Part shown: positions 33,592 through 44,303 of the stretch, in pieces | How positions within the stretch are numbered: the first letter of the stretch is position 1 | How the letters are laid out: each line of letters starts with the position of its first letter | DNA from: Emmonsiellopsis sp. PD_33 | Taxonomy: Eukaryota; Ascomycota; Eurotiomycetes; Onygenales; Ajellomycetaceae | Reading direction: 5' to 3' | Length of the DNA stretch: 64,000 nucleotides | Assembly (NCBI GenBank): GCA_032988165.1 | Contig: JANTQF010000042.1 | Span: 114,380 to 178,379 of the forward strand | Notes under the pieces: generated by a model | Database searches by the model: none | What the model saw: the letters and a program-made list of their open reading frames with translations, nothing else | Told to the model about the DNA's origin: nothing | Program-made: the position numbers and the translations under genes

Positions 33592-34209
33592 GGTTGTTTT
33601 TTGTTTTTAGATGGGAGGCAAAACGCGTAGGGAGGAAATGAGCTTAGACAGGATGGCTTTCGCGGGTATTCGAGGATCGGCTATATGTGTGGTGGGAGTA
33701 AATCGGCCGGGATAAGTTAGGTGTCAGATAAACGGCGAGGAAATTGGGGGTTTGTTGTTTATTCTTGGAAATGATGAGAATGGAATCAAAAGATGTCGAA
33801 GCTTGCAGGACGGGGCTTTGATATCACGTGATGATAACGATAAACCCGGCCTGGAACAAACTTTCGCCGTTCCTACTGTCAGCTTCGTCGACGTCAACCT
33901 CATTGAGGCCATTGATCATTGAAATATCTTTTCAATTCGATTGAAAATATGGTTAAGGAGCCCTATCAATTCTTTCATCAGGGGCTTCTTTCTCGTACTC
34001 GGCAGTGCCTGATTGGTGGCGCAGAAATCTCATGTCGAGCTAATCGCGAGGCCACAGCCACAGTGCCATGGCAGGCAACAAAATATTGCTTCACCATAAA
34101 AACTACGATACGGCCTTCCAATTATATTTGAAATCTGAAAATAATTAACCTTCAAATCCCATAAGGAGTCGCATATTTTTGAATCAATTGTGAGCAGCCT
34201 ACTGCAACA
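33592..34209. other. Divergent intergenic region SNU23/F-box gene
   Basis: Holds the SNU23 promoter and that of the F-box gene. No other feature. Confidence 0.45.
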
Positions 34210-34813
34210 ATGATGGTTAACCACCACAAAATGCCACCAACACCACAAACAAATGCATTCATGGACCTCCCAACCGAACTCCACGCGCACATCGCAACAT
34301 ACTTATCATATCCCGATGCCCTGGCTCTAAAACACACCAATACCTATTTCTACGCCCTCGTTCGCACAGGCCTCGGGCTTAAAGTCAATTGGATCCTTGA
34401 ACGATGCAAATTGAAGCTGCGGGTTCCATTTAACAGCTGCGAGTTCCGCACGGATCAAACGTTCTGCAATAGCGAGATCCGCGAAATCATGGAGAAAAGA
34501 CGACGGCATCAGGAATGTAAAGCTGGTTCACGCGGTTGCTTGGTCGTCGAAGGTTCTAGTTGTGGTGGTGGGACTCCCTTTTGGCTGCTGAGAAGGAGTA
34601 GGATGTTTTTGTGGAGGCGGAGGAGGGCTATGGTTGATTATCTTGGTGGGTTTTTATATCTTTGCCTCAAATATGGGATGGGGAGGAGTGATGCCTCTGC
34701 TCCTATGGTCCAGATTTGGTCAGGAATAGTAGTTGTGCTAACTTGCTACAGCTATAATTGTCGCGATGATGGTTTGCTTTATTGCCATAATGTGGCTACC
34801 AGCATCTAGGTAA
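34210..34813 (+). CDS. F-box protein with predicted C-terminal membrane helix
   Basis: Exons 34210..34645 and 34752..34813, about 165 residues. The F-box is at residues 17-50 (FMDLPTELHAHIATYLSYPD ... HTNTYFYAL), so the protein probably docks on Skp1 in an SCF ligase. The rest is Cys/Arg-rich with no substrate-binding repeat. Splicing out 34646..34751 replaces a poorly plausible reading with AIIVAMMVCFIAIMWLPA, a strongly hydrophobic helix that could anchor it to a membrane. The frame then ends at TAA 34811. That stop overlaps a perfect GTAAGT donor with an acceptor near 34861, so a longer form ending at about 34918 (tail RILFAEHLPGVVKIQVNAT) is equally possible. Substrate unknown. Confidence 0.7.
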
Positions 34814-36032
34814 GTTCCCGTGTCGAAACTTTTTAATTCGTTCGAGTCCTAATGTACCATAGGATTTTATTTGCTGAGCATTTGCCCGGTGTAGTGAAAA
34901 TTCAAGTCAATGCGACATGATCTTAGGATGATGACAATACTTTCTGTCTCTTCGTTACTGGAATCTGAATATGTGATGGATGGAGAGTTACTTAATACCC
35001 CCGGTTCTCATATCTTATCCAAATCTAATATCACCTTGTTTCCGGTACATTTCGTGACTTTCAGAGTTGCCAAAAATGATATTCCAGGGGACCAAGGTTA
35101 AATTTATTTCATTCTCCTCATTTACTACACTTTCGAGCACTCTGATTCCGGAACAGTTGGACAGAATTGGCCAGCGACTACTTACCTTGTGATCCCCGGG
35201 GCCGTTGTCTATGGGAGATCAAGCTTGACAATGTCTTCCGGTTCTGGGGAAGCCCTCCGCCTTCCTTGTGGGAATGCCGCTACGAGAGGATCCATGTCAG
35301 GGTCCAGCACCAACAGACCTTGTCTAGCTATCCTACGAATGAGGTTGCAGTGGACCAGCTTGAGGTAACAGTATTATTATCACCTCCTCCGTTTATGAGG
35401 TCACTGTTATGTGGAATGAAAAAGGTTTATATACTCCGTATATAGCTCCTTTTTCGTGTGCAAGGTGATTCAAATCAGAGAATGGAAGAGAGTATTCAGG
35501 CGTTTATATTGATCACATTAATAATTCAGGTTGAAGCTGCTAGCTTACTCTCGGCTCGCATAAACACCCCTGTCTATCTTCTCTCTGGACCCCAGAAAAT
35601 CCACTTTTTTTAAAAAAAAAAATTGGACAGAAACAACATCTTACCAAATCATCTGTTCTCCATCAGGGATATCCCGCGTGGCAAAATGGAGGAGCAGAAT
35701 TAAATATGAGAGCGGGAGGAAGATTTCGAGGGGAAATACCCACCACGAAACATTCGGTTACCCCTATTTAACCCCCGTGCCTTGACCATGGCGGGTATGA
35801 TTCCAATATCTTCACAACAACGCTGATCAGTGAGGCAAGTTTACCGTACTGGACATCACCAATCTTCTGCTTGGGCCTTCCCCGAACTTGACCGATATCA
35901 AGGAGTTCGCACACGGCTCATGGTGGCCTATCTCAAGTGTGTATCGCCATGGAGAACAATTGGATCCACTATGGTGAAACTGACGGGAGGAAACAAACTC
36001 GGGACTAAAATACAGTCCGATACAGGGGGAAT
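34814..36032. other. Gene-poor interval with one exon-like stretch
   Basis: No complete gene. The segment 35157..35366 reads WTELASDYLPCDPRGRCL onward without stops and is bounded by an AACAG acceptor and GAG|GTAACA donor, but no matching-phase partner exon was found. At 35604 there is an eight-T then eleven-A tract. Otherwise unremarkable. Confidence 0.4.
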
Positions 36033-36287
36033 CTAAGGACCCCACTCCGCTGGTCCAGGGGGCTCGAGATCAAACACCCGGGTTTGATCGGTATGGACGT
36101 CGATCTTTGTAGAGTTTGTGATAGCTGAGTCGAGATGATGGAGTTGATACGGGTCGTACATATCAGAAATTTTATCGACACATTCAGGCCCAGTGCCGTT
36201 CGCTGCGAAGCGTGGAAACGGCGTGAATATATATATTCTGTGTCCTTCTTCACTTCGAAGAACACCATTCAGTCTTTTCATTGTCAT
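36033..36287 (-). CDS. Small hypothetical protein or terminal exon
   Basis: An 84-codon ATG frame, beginning MTMKRLNGVLRSEEGHR and ending PPGPAEWGP. It is acidic and lacks low-complexity bias, with no membrane segment and no domain I recognise. It lies 120 bases from, and divergent to, the secreted DUF3472-like gene. It may be a small gene or the last exon of a gene starting elsewhere; chance cannot be excluded. Confidence 0.3.
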   Translation of the reverse strand: MTMKRLNGVLRSEEGHRIYIFTPFPRFAANGTGPECVDKISDMYDPYQLHHLDSAITNSTKIDVHTDQTRVFDLEPPGPAEWGP

Positions 36288-36406
36288 TCTTCTCTACTAT
36301 TCCAGTGCAGTACGGGAATCGGTTTCCTTTGGTCAGCTATCCTTTCTCTGGTTAAAAAGTCAATCGTTCATTACCAGTCTCTTCTTATCACTCCTCTCCT
36401 AGCAGC

Positions 36407-37135
36407 ATGAAGACATCACAGATTCTCCTCCCTCTCGCCTTGACTACTCCTGCCCTTTCACAGGGCATGGTTGGCTGGGGTTGGAGCATTGATGATATCC
36501 CCGAGGACGGCCTGACTGATATCAGCTTTCCGATGTCTATCGAAAGATCCCCCCATGAAACCCGCTACTACTTCGCAAACCAATTCGCATTCATCAACGG
36601 AAACGGAGTCGGATACACCGGCCTCCAACCCAAAGAAGACATAAACGGAAGCAGCACCATCCGGGCCATCTTCTCCAACTTCTGCGACGGTGCCACCAGC
36701 GATCACGAAAACTGCCACCAGGGCGCTGACGGCGGAGCGGGTGTAACCTGCCGCCTGGACACCAATGCCCCCTTCGACACCCTCTACGAGATGTCCGTTC
36801 AAAACACCGGCGGCACGACGTGGACAGGGACACTGGTTGATCGTATCAATGGGAACTCCACGGAGGTTGGCAGATGGACGCTGCCCGCTGGCACTGGCGG
36901 AATTATAAACTCTGCTTGGAATCTTGGATTCATCGAGGACTATATCGGCGGCGTTGAGTGCAACGAAAGGCACCCTGCCAAGGTCATGGTTGGCGACCCT
37001 ACCACCGCTTCGTTGTCGAATTATACCAGCGAGATTGGTGATCCGTACGAATATGGGCCCTGTCCTAAGAAGGCCAACTTTGCCGAGAAACGTACTGCCA
37101 GCGATGATGGCTGGGACTTGAGCATTGGATGGTAA
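36407..37135 (+). CDS. Secreted DUF3472-like protein
   Basis: Single-exon 242-residue protein. The N-terminus MKTSQILLPLALTTPALSQ is a clear secretion signal with cleavage likely after about residue 19. The mature part has the pattern of DUF3472: YYFANQFAFINGNGVGYTGLQ, then IRAIFSNFCDGA, GADGGAGVTCRL, TLYEMSVQNTGGTTWTG. Several Cys (Asn-Phe-Cys-Asp, Asn-Cys-His, Thr-Cys-Arg, Glu-Cys-Asn, Pro-Cys-Pro) could form disulfides, and NGS, NST and NYT are potential N-glycosylation sites. Such proteins are extracellular with carbohydrate-binding-like sandwich folds, but molecular function is unknown. Secretion is secure; the family label is moderate. Confidence 0.8.
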   Translation: MKTSQILLPLALTTPALSQGMVGWGWSIDDIPEDGLTDISFPMSIERSPHETRYYFANQFAFINGNGVGYTGLQPKEDINGSSTIRAIFSNFCDGATSDHENCHQGADGGAGVTCRLDTNAPFDTLYEMSVQNTGGTTWTGTLVDRINGNSTEVGRWTLPAGTGGIINSAWNLGFIEDYIGGVECNERHPAKVMVGDPTTASLSNYTSEIGDPYEYGPCPKKANFAEKRTASDDGWDLSIGW

Positions 37136-37994
37136 TTTTCTGCCTCCAATGGTTTCAGGAAACCGTCCGAACCTCGTCTTCATAGGGCGATACGTCGCTT
37201 TGAAGACTTCTCTGTGTCTGGTCGTAAGGATGGACGCATAGAGGAGACGAATTTTGGAATAGGAGGGTCCTTTGTGGAGTGCTTTTGAGCTGGTCGCACA
37301 AGCATGGGTGCAGGTGGTACTGTGTACTGTCTTCAGATGTATATAAACTAGGACACTGGCTTGTCCTAAGAATCGTTGATTTGATTAATACCAGTAATAT
37401 ATCTATACTGCATTAATCATCCGAACTCTCGGGGAAACTGCTCCCTTTATCCTGATAGGGGCGAGCGGTTATTCATAACCTTGATATATAAACAAGAGTT
37501 GGAGGGTGCGTAGGTAAATTGAGCCGTTGAGAGGACTGAATCGAACGTCCGTGATAGATGCCCGAATTACCTGGTCAATAACTAATAGGCTGGTTGTGTG
37601 TCTGTCGCCTAAACTCAAGGTGCCTCGAAAGCGATGGAATTTGGCGGAGGATGGTCCAACTTTACTGAGAGAATGCTAATCAGTAGATTAGTAGTTACTC
37701 ACGTATATTGCGTCGAGGTAGTGACACATTAGCAGAGGATATTGACGATGACAGCACCGGTAGGTAAGCGTTGTATTTATCCTATCCTTGGAGAATCAGC
37801 AGCCTAACGTAAGTAGAAAACTGATCCGGCCGGCATGTAGTCTTTGCAACTAAATGGACAAGAGGAAAGGAGAGAGAACCCAAGAGCGATGATGAAATGA
37901 TCCGTTATAGTACATGGGTTAACCATCAAAATATATACCCAAAACCTTAGATTCCCACCTAAAGTAACGGCCCAGGATATTCTACAAAGTTATT
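37136..37994. other. Convergent intergenic region
   Basis: Between the secreted-protein gene and the permease gene, which end towards each other. No ORF, repeat or RNA gene recognised. Confidence 0.45.
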
Positions 37995-39672
37995 CTACAA
38001 AGTGTATTTGAAATCCAAAGCTTGATCACCCTTCTTCCCATTATCCGTGACTCCCTGGGCAATCAGCACTTCCTTTTGAATATTCCTTCTCCGCAGAAGG
38101 AAGTATACCCCCCAGACGCAGACTAATGCGACAGCTTCCATACCCAGGGACACTGCGTTGCCCATGACGTATCGAGGTCCATCCGATGACGGGTATATGT
38201 GGGATGAAATAAGACCGCTGATATTTGCCAACGACGCAAATAGAGGGGCGCTGACGGAGCGTTTGTGGTCCGGCGAGATATTGTTAGACACCCAGGTGAA
38301 CATGATGGTATTGTATGGGTAGATTCCTGAACGGCAAGAAATGAATTAGTACTGTCTTGAACACTGGCTTAATTCTGGGAGGAGGAGGATTACCTGCTGC
38401 GCAGATGAACATTGCAAAGAAACCGGCCCCCTCGTTAGGCGTGCCGATGGCAATGGCGTACCCGATCACGACAAGGAAAGGAACGGTGCCGCCAACAATG
38501 GCCCGTTTGTTTAATTTATCCGATAGCCACGATGAGGCGAATAGAGATAGAGTTCCGAAAATGTAGACAGGAATAGTTAGATAGTTGGCTTGCATGGAGT
38601 CGTATCTATTGTACATACATCGCTTGTTAGTAGGTGGAGGACGGAGTTAAAAAGTGAAACTTATGTTGAGACTCACCCAATGCCCCTGATGATTGTAGGC
38701 AAGAAGATGCCAAACCCGAACATAGGGACGGATGAGAAGAAAAGACCAAGAGCGGCCATGTATACAAATGGATCCGCGAAAGCCATTTTCACATATTCCC
38801 AAGAGAATTCATCGGCTCCCTTGTAAACGGCATCCCTTTCCTTCCGAGCACGCATCAGTGCCTTTTCCTCTGCAGTCAGGAACCAAGCGCTTTCCGCATT
38901 TTTAGGCAAAGATATCCATGTAATGCCGCCGATAACGATAGATATAACCCCCTCGATGATAAACAGCCATCGCCATGCGGATATTCCCAATCTGTCTCCC
39001 ATCGATTGAATCCCGTAAGCGATTAATCCGCCGAAAGCGCCTGACAATGCGATGCCGCCATAAAGTGCTGCCATCCGCTTGGCTTGCGATTCTCTCGAAT
39101 AGATCATGGAAATGAGAAAGCTCAGACCCGGGAAAAGACCGGCCTCAAATAATCCAAGAAGCAGCCGCATGACTATGGCTTGGGTATAGTTTTTGATGAA
39201 TCCGGAGGCGAGTGTACATATGCTGAAGCAGACGATCGCCGCAGCAAGAACATTGTTTGCGCCGTACCTCTTCAGGGCCATGACCCAAGGGATCTCAAAA
39301 ACTACATAGGTGACGAAGAATAACGAGGTGAGAGTATTGAATTGGTTGCCCTTGAGGTTGAGTCCTTCCTCATATCCGAATACTTTGGCATTGCCTGCAC
39401 CTTGCGCATTAGGAACACGGCTTCCGGCAAGGTCAAAATGGGGTTTGCAGTAGCATACCGATGTTTGATCTATCCAGATAGGCTATAATGATAAGAATTA
39501 TCATCTGAGGGACCACAAACATGTCGAATTTCCGCATCACCTTTCGTTCCAAAACGGGGTCGATATAGATGTCAGCCACAGCCGCCTCGCTGGATGCGCT
39601 ATCCTGTGCACTTTTCGGCACATCTTGGGGCTCGCTTTTGGGGGCGATTTCTTGGTGCTTGGGCTCTTCCAT
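37995..39672 (-). CDS. MFS transporter of the Dal5/Tna1 (anion:cation symporter) family
   Basis: Exons 39672..39459, 39394..38677, 38605..38394, 38326..37995, giving 491 residues and 12 predicted helices. The family hallmark DRSNIGNAKVFGYEEGLNL is rebuilt across the first intron at helix 1. LLLGLFEAGLFPGLSFLIS (helix 4) and WRWLFIIEGVISIVIG (helix 6) are also characteristic. Members take up allantoate, ureidosuccinate, nicotinate, pantothenate or biotin precursors by proton symport at the plasma membrane. The short acidic and Ser-rich N-terminal tail is cytosolic. Four HGATAR sites lie within 320 bases upstream, pointing to nitrogen control. Substrate is not resolvable. Confidence 0.93.
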
Positions 39673-40321
39673 TATTGTAGGAGATGTTCAAATGAATAGA
39701 TGAAGATGGACTGAAGAATTCCCGCATTGGAGATGGGGGAAGGGACTTAGATCTATCTATATACCCCCTCCCGCTCTCCGCCACGGGGAGTTTCCGGTTG
39801 AAAGAGCGAGCCGCCGAGCCATGAGTTTCGGGGAAACTGTCAAATAACGCTTATTAGAAGCCACTGGCCTCGTAAAGGATGATCCTTTTGCGTCTAGTTG
39901 GCGTCTCGTTATCTAACCCGATCTCGTTATTTAACAGTGCATAGATCGAATCTCTTATCTCCAGTTAAAAGCATGAGATACATTATCAGCACGTGGCAAA
40001 TTAACTCGAGAAAGCCGCCTGGACCGCTGTCAGCACTGTTGCTCCAGGAGCTTATAAACCGACACTGAGCTCGGCTTGATCATGATTGGGAGGTGTTGAC
40101 TCCACCATTTGATAGGGGAAGGTTTTAGATATCGGCAAGATGCCGAGCAATACGCCGAAGCACGGGGTCTAATTGCCGAAGTTGCCGAAGCCATACCCAG
40201 GATCTGATTACGTAATTTGTCATGTTTAGTCAGCAGCCCACCATGGATCTATCAAGCTTCAACAAAACAGACATTCACATCTAGACCCATTCATGAGTAT
40301 TTTCGACTTCGGTGCTTCCTG
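39673..40321. other. Intergenic region between permease and HNH-family pseudogene
   Basis: Holds the permease promoter with clustered GATA sites (listed separately) and the former promoter of the pseudogene. No coding sequence. Confidence 0.45.
39753..39988 (-). promoter_or_regulatory. Cluster of four GATA-factor sites upstream of Dal5-like permease
   Basis: Read on the gene strand, HGATAR motifs are at 39753..39758 (AGATAG), 39909..39914 and 39955..39960 (both AGATAA) and 39983..39988 (TGATAA), 81-316 bases before the start. At equal base composition one strand would show about one HGATAR per 680 bases, so four in this span is enriched. GATA factors such as AreA/Nit2 act at such sites during nitrogen limitation; binding is inferred. 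Confidence 0.5.
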
Positions 40322-41544
40322 ATGGCCTCCCCACAAGCTGGCCCGGAGTTGGAGTTTGGGGACCCCATGCGCCAAGCCCTTCTCGAAGAGATCGAAAGTG
40401 TCGCCAAGAGCGGCGGCAGGTCGGAATTCATTGTACCTCCAGATGTTTGGTCAGCTCTCTGGCTCAGTGACTTCGAGCGGCTTCAAGAACTGAAAAGCAC
40501 GCGTCCTGGCATCCTGCGCTGGGTCTTAAGTACTTCTTTGCGGGACGAGGTCTTGAAATAATGTAAGTGGTCTCTTTCTGTCACTCCTCCGGACTCTTCA
40601 GGCCTAATGATGCTACCCATTAGTACTAGGGAACCAAAGAAAGCGGCCTCAGTCTAGGATGAGTTCCGCAGCAAGGTCTCGAAACTCTTCACCGGGACGT
40701 TCTGTAAACCCACGCCAAAACCGAGTTTCTTCGATACGTGACGAAGAGGTCGCAGATGTCATTGAGCGTCCTGAGAGTAGACCCACCTCGCACCCTAGAC
40801 CCAAACGCTCAGAACATCAAAAGAGTCTGGTATGAGTCCATTTAAGCCATAACCATGGTAAAGATATGCTGAAACTCATATGTTTATTAGTGTAAATCGA
40901 GAGATAATACGTGTTGTGTTGTCACGCAAATGCCACGGGTTGTCGAAGTTGCCCACATCTATCCTCATTCAATGTCATCCCTTTCAGACTAGAGCACGTT
41001 CTGGGATTCACTGCAAGTATTTTGGTCTGACGAACGTATTAAACAATAGAAGGCGGCCGTTTTTACGGAAAACAAGACCGAAGTTTGTCACAACCTCATC
41101 ACACTTGCTCCCCATGTTCACGCGTGCTGGGAGCGAGCTCTGTTCGCTCTGAAGCCTCTCGACATTGCCGAGGATCAGAAGACCATGCGAGTATAGTTTT
41201 TCTGGCTCCGCCAATACCCCAGACGGCCACACCAGCCCATGGCTACCCGTCCAGAATTGCCCGCGAGCCTCGATGGGGACATGACGAATCTAAAATTTTT
41301 CGACTGCGAAACGGAGGAAAAGATTCATTCCGGTACTATCCTAACGTTGGACACCGACTACCCGGTGACTAAACCCCTTCCGAGCACCGCATTGCTTGAG
41401 ATGCAATGGATCCTGCATCGACTCACTGCCCTGAGTGGCGCGGCGGACATTTTCCTCTCTGAATCTGACTGGCATGATGACAGTTCCGATGTGTCCCTCG
41501 ATCTCGACGTGTCTGATGAATCGTCTCTAAGGGAAGGTGATTAG
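40322..41544 (+). pseudogene. HNH-endonuclease-domain family gene, broken by four in-frame stops
   Basis: A fungal HNH-type family gene with frame preserved end to end but stops at TAA 40559, TAG 40990, TAG 41047 and TAG 41194. Pieces in order: MASPQAGPELEFGDPMRQ (ATG 40322) to the TAA; after an intron with GTAAGT donor, GNQRKRPQSRMSSAARSR; after a second intron (TTATTAG acceptor), DNTCCVVTQMPRVVEVAHIYP, which carries the Cys and Ala-His-Ile of the HNH motif; then FWDSLQVFWSDERIK, EVCHNLITLAPHVHACW, ALFALKPLDIAEDQK and the C-terminal half from MATRPELPASLDG to 41544. Family sequence flanks each TAG directly, so the stops are not splice artefacts. The likely ancestral codons (CAA, CAG, TGG) would each need one C-to-T or G-to-A transition, as expected from RIP or deamination. 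Described as found; no repaired form is given. Confidence 0.8.
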
Positions 41545-42442
41545 AGATGGGGCAACGATTCGGATGAAACCCCGGACCTTGACATGCCGGCCAAAGGGGG
41601 TGTGACGAAAAGAGATGTCACAATGAAGGACTCCCAGGAGAACGCTGGCGTTGAACTGACCCCTTTTACAGATTTTGTCGTTTAAATACCATTTCTTGCT
41701 GTTCAATTTTCTGTCAGCATTTTGATCTTTTGTTTCTTTTCTGTATGAATAGGTTGTACATGTTTACCCCTGTACCATTATTTCTATGCCCAATCTTGAA
41801 GTAATAGTTACTTCAAAGTTGAGCTCCAAGGTTCTTTCTTATCCTTATTAAGAGTGTCCCTCAGCAAGTTTCTTTTTCTGCTGGATTAAACAATGGAACT
41901 TTTAATTTAGTACTCAGACTAACATTAATAATAATGTGTGAAGACATGATGATAGAAGTAGAAGGCCCTTCAGGCCCACCCTTTTCTAAAATTGAAAGTT
42001 CTTGCCTTTCAGGTTCTTTTAGAAAATTTCTCTCAGCAAGAAGGCTGTTCTTTTGTTACCTTACTTAGTTAGAGAGAATATGAGTTAATTTCAGTGTCAG
42101 TAGCCTTCTGGTCTTTAATACTCATAATCATCTAAAATTTCACCGTTTGATTTTGCCGAAATCGGCTGAAAATGGGTGCCATTAGACACCATAGTCTCTG
42201 TCACGGTTGCAAACGAACCTCCGCACTATAATTAGCTTCCCCACTTCTCCATGTCAGTATTTCATCTCTGTGAGTCTCTGATAGCCGGAAGCGATAACGG
42301 ATAGGGAGATGGAACAGGGCAGCCTATAGGTTAGCCACATCCAAAGTATAGAGATAGACAACCGGTTACATGTAACTCCAAGTATTCGCCATCTCGTTTC
42401 AACAAGTATCAACCAACAAACATCCTCAACTTTCTCCCTATC
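41545..42442. other. Intergenic region upstream of amidase
   Basis: Non-coding, AT-rich, with the amidase promoter at its end. GATA sites are listed separately. Confidence 0.45.
42279..42357 (+). promoter_or_regulatory. Three GATA-factor sites upstream of the amidase
   Basis: HGATAR motifs at 42279..42284 (TGATAG), 42292..42297 (CGATAA) and 42352..42357 (AGATAG), 86-164 bases before the amidase ATG, with a further GGATAG nearby. Aspergillus amdS is AreA-regulated through GATA sites; the parallel is an inference. Confidence 0.5.
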
Positions 42443-44303
42443 ATGCCTACCCCTATCGATCCAACCGCCACATGGGAAGCCAAAAGCGACGCCAAAAAGG
42501 CTTCTGTCCTCAATGGCGTCCCAACTGAATTCCTCCACCCAGAACTGACCTTCTCCGACACAGACACGAACCCAGTCCTCGACGTCCCCTCATCTCTCCT
42601 GACACCCGAAGAACTAGAAATAACGGCTCTAGACGCCGTCGAGATTGTGGACGCAATAGCCAAGGGCAAATACACAGCCGTCCAGACCCTAGACGCTTTC
42701 ACACATCGAGCAGCAATTTCGCACAGGTTGCTAAACTGCTGTCTGGAATTTAGGTATCAGGATGCGCGCGCTGAAGCGGAGAAGTTGGATCGGTATTGGC
42801 GAGAAACTGGGAGGACAAAAGGCCCGCTGCATGGTTTGCCCATGTCGGTCAAGGACCAGTGCCGGATTATCGGGACGGAGACAACATGTGGCTTTGTTTG
42901 TTACGTTGGGACGACGGATACGGAGGACTGTACGTTGGTGAAAGCTTTGGCGGCGGCTGGGGCGGTGATTTATGTGAAGACAAACCTGAGTATCGGATGT
43001 CTATGGGGAGAGAGTATTAACAAGTATGTGGGCTTGCTATTTATGTCGAATGCTAGAGGATTTCTGTCTAACTGGATGTCCCTAGCATCATTGGCCGCAC
43101 GAGCAACCCGTTCAATCGATCATTTTCCTGTGGAGGATCTAGTGGTGGCGAAGGTGCCTTGTTGGGGATGCACGGCAGTCCCCTTGGAGTGGGATCAGAT
43201 CTAGGAGGTTCGATTAGAAGGTGAGCTATAGGAGTCCTTAACTTTAATAATGTGTATACTTACACGCACGCAGTCCGTCCGCATACCAGGGGCTGTGGGG
43301 TCTTCGGCCATCAACCGGTCGAATTCCATACCATCGCATGTTAAACTCTATGGAAGGAAATGAAATTGTCGAATCCGTCGTGGGCCCCATGTCTCACTCA
43401 CCCCAGTCCCTAGAACTTTTCACTAAGACGGTCGTGGGCTCTCAACCATGGCTTCATGACCCAAAGTGTCATCCTATTCCCTGGCGACAGGCAGAAGTTG
43501 ATGACATTATTGGAGGCAGACCGTTGCGCATTGGAATTATGCTATGGGACGAATGCATTTTGCCTCAGCCGCCAATTCGTCGCGCCATCCGGGTCCTCGA
43601 AGGGAAACTGAAAGCTGCTGGCCATGAAGTTATTCCATGGAAACTCGATCAGAAGCGGGCTATGGAGCTACTGGTAAGCGCCTTTTCAGTCCCTCCCTCC
43701 ACGCTTGAGATATTTGCCTAACTTAACAACGGTATTTAGACAAGCGCATTCACCAGCGACGCCCATGGCGACGTAGATCGTACCATGGCCAAATCCGGAG
43801 AGCCAGATCTGGGGCTCTCATTCCACCCTGATCAAAAGCCCCTGACCATCCTGGAGGCATGGGAGCTCAGCATGCAGCGCGTCGACTTCCGAGCTTCTGT
43901 CCTTGAGCAATGGAATGCTGCCGCAAAGGATCCATCACACCCGTTGGACGCATATATTGCCCCTGTTAACCCGTCCGTATGCCCCAAGCACGGAGATTAC
44001 AAACGGATACGTTATATGGGATACACTGGCACTGTGAACGCACTCGATTTCACGGCCTGTACTATTCCGGTGTCATTTGTAGACCCGAAGGTTGATCTTC
44101 CGGATCATCCTGATGGGGAAAAGGATGCCGCTGGTCAGCCTATCCCTTCTCCAGTGTCGGAGCTGGATAGGACTATTAGGGCAAATTACGACCCTGAGCG
44201 ATTCAAGGGATTACCCGTGACAGTGCAAGTGGTTGGTCGGAGACTGGAAGAAGAAAAAATCTTGGGAATTGCTCAGGTTTTCCAGAAGCTACTAAAGGCT
44301 TAA
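42443..44303 (+). CDS. AmdS-like amidase
   Basis: Exons 42443..43023, 43086..43220, 43274..43673, 43740..44303, giving 559 residues. Amidase-signature enzyme related to Aspergillus acetamidase AmdS, expected to hydrolyse small amides to acid and ammonia in the cytosol. The Ser-cisSer-Lys triad is complete: Lys137 in GLPMSVKDQ, Ser212 in GGSSGGEGA and Ser236 in SDLGGSIR; spacing of 75 and 24 residues equals that of fatty-acid amide hydrolase. Further AmdS-like blocks are ESINNIIGRTSNPF, GLRPSTGRIPYHRMLNSMEG and GLPVTVQVVGRRLEEEK. Splicing restores the signature block, which unspliced reading would break. GATA sites upstream and the nearby Dal5-like permease point to nitrogen scavenging. Actual substrate (acetamide, formamide or others) is open. 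Confidence 0.95.

Noticed and set aside
36458..37183. 241-codon minus-strand frame over the secreted DUF3472-like gene
   Set aside because: Antisense; the plus strand has a signal peptide and family pattern.
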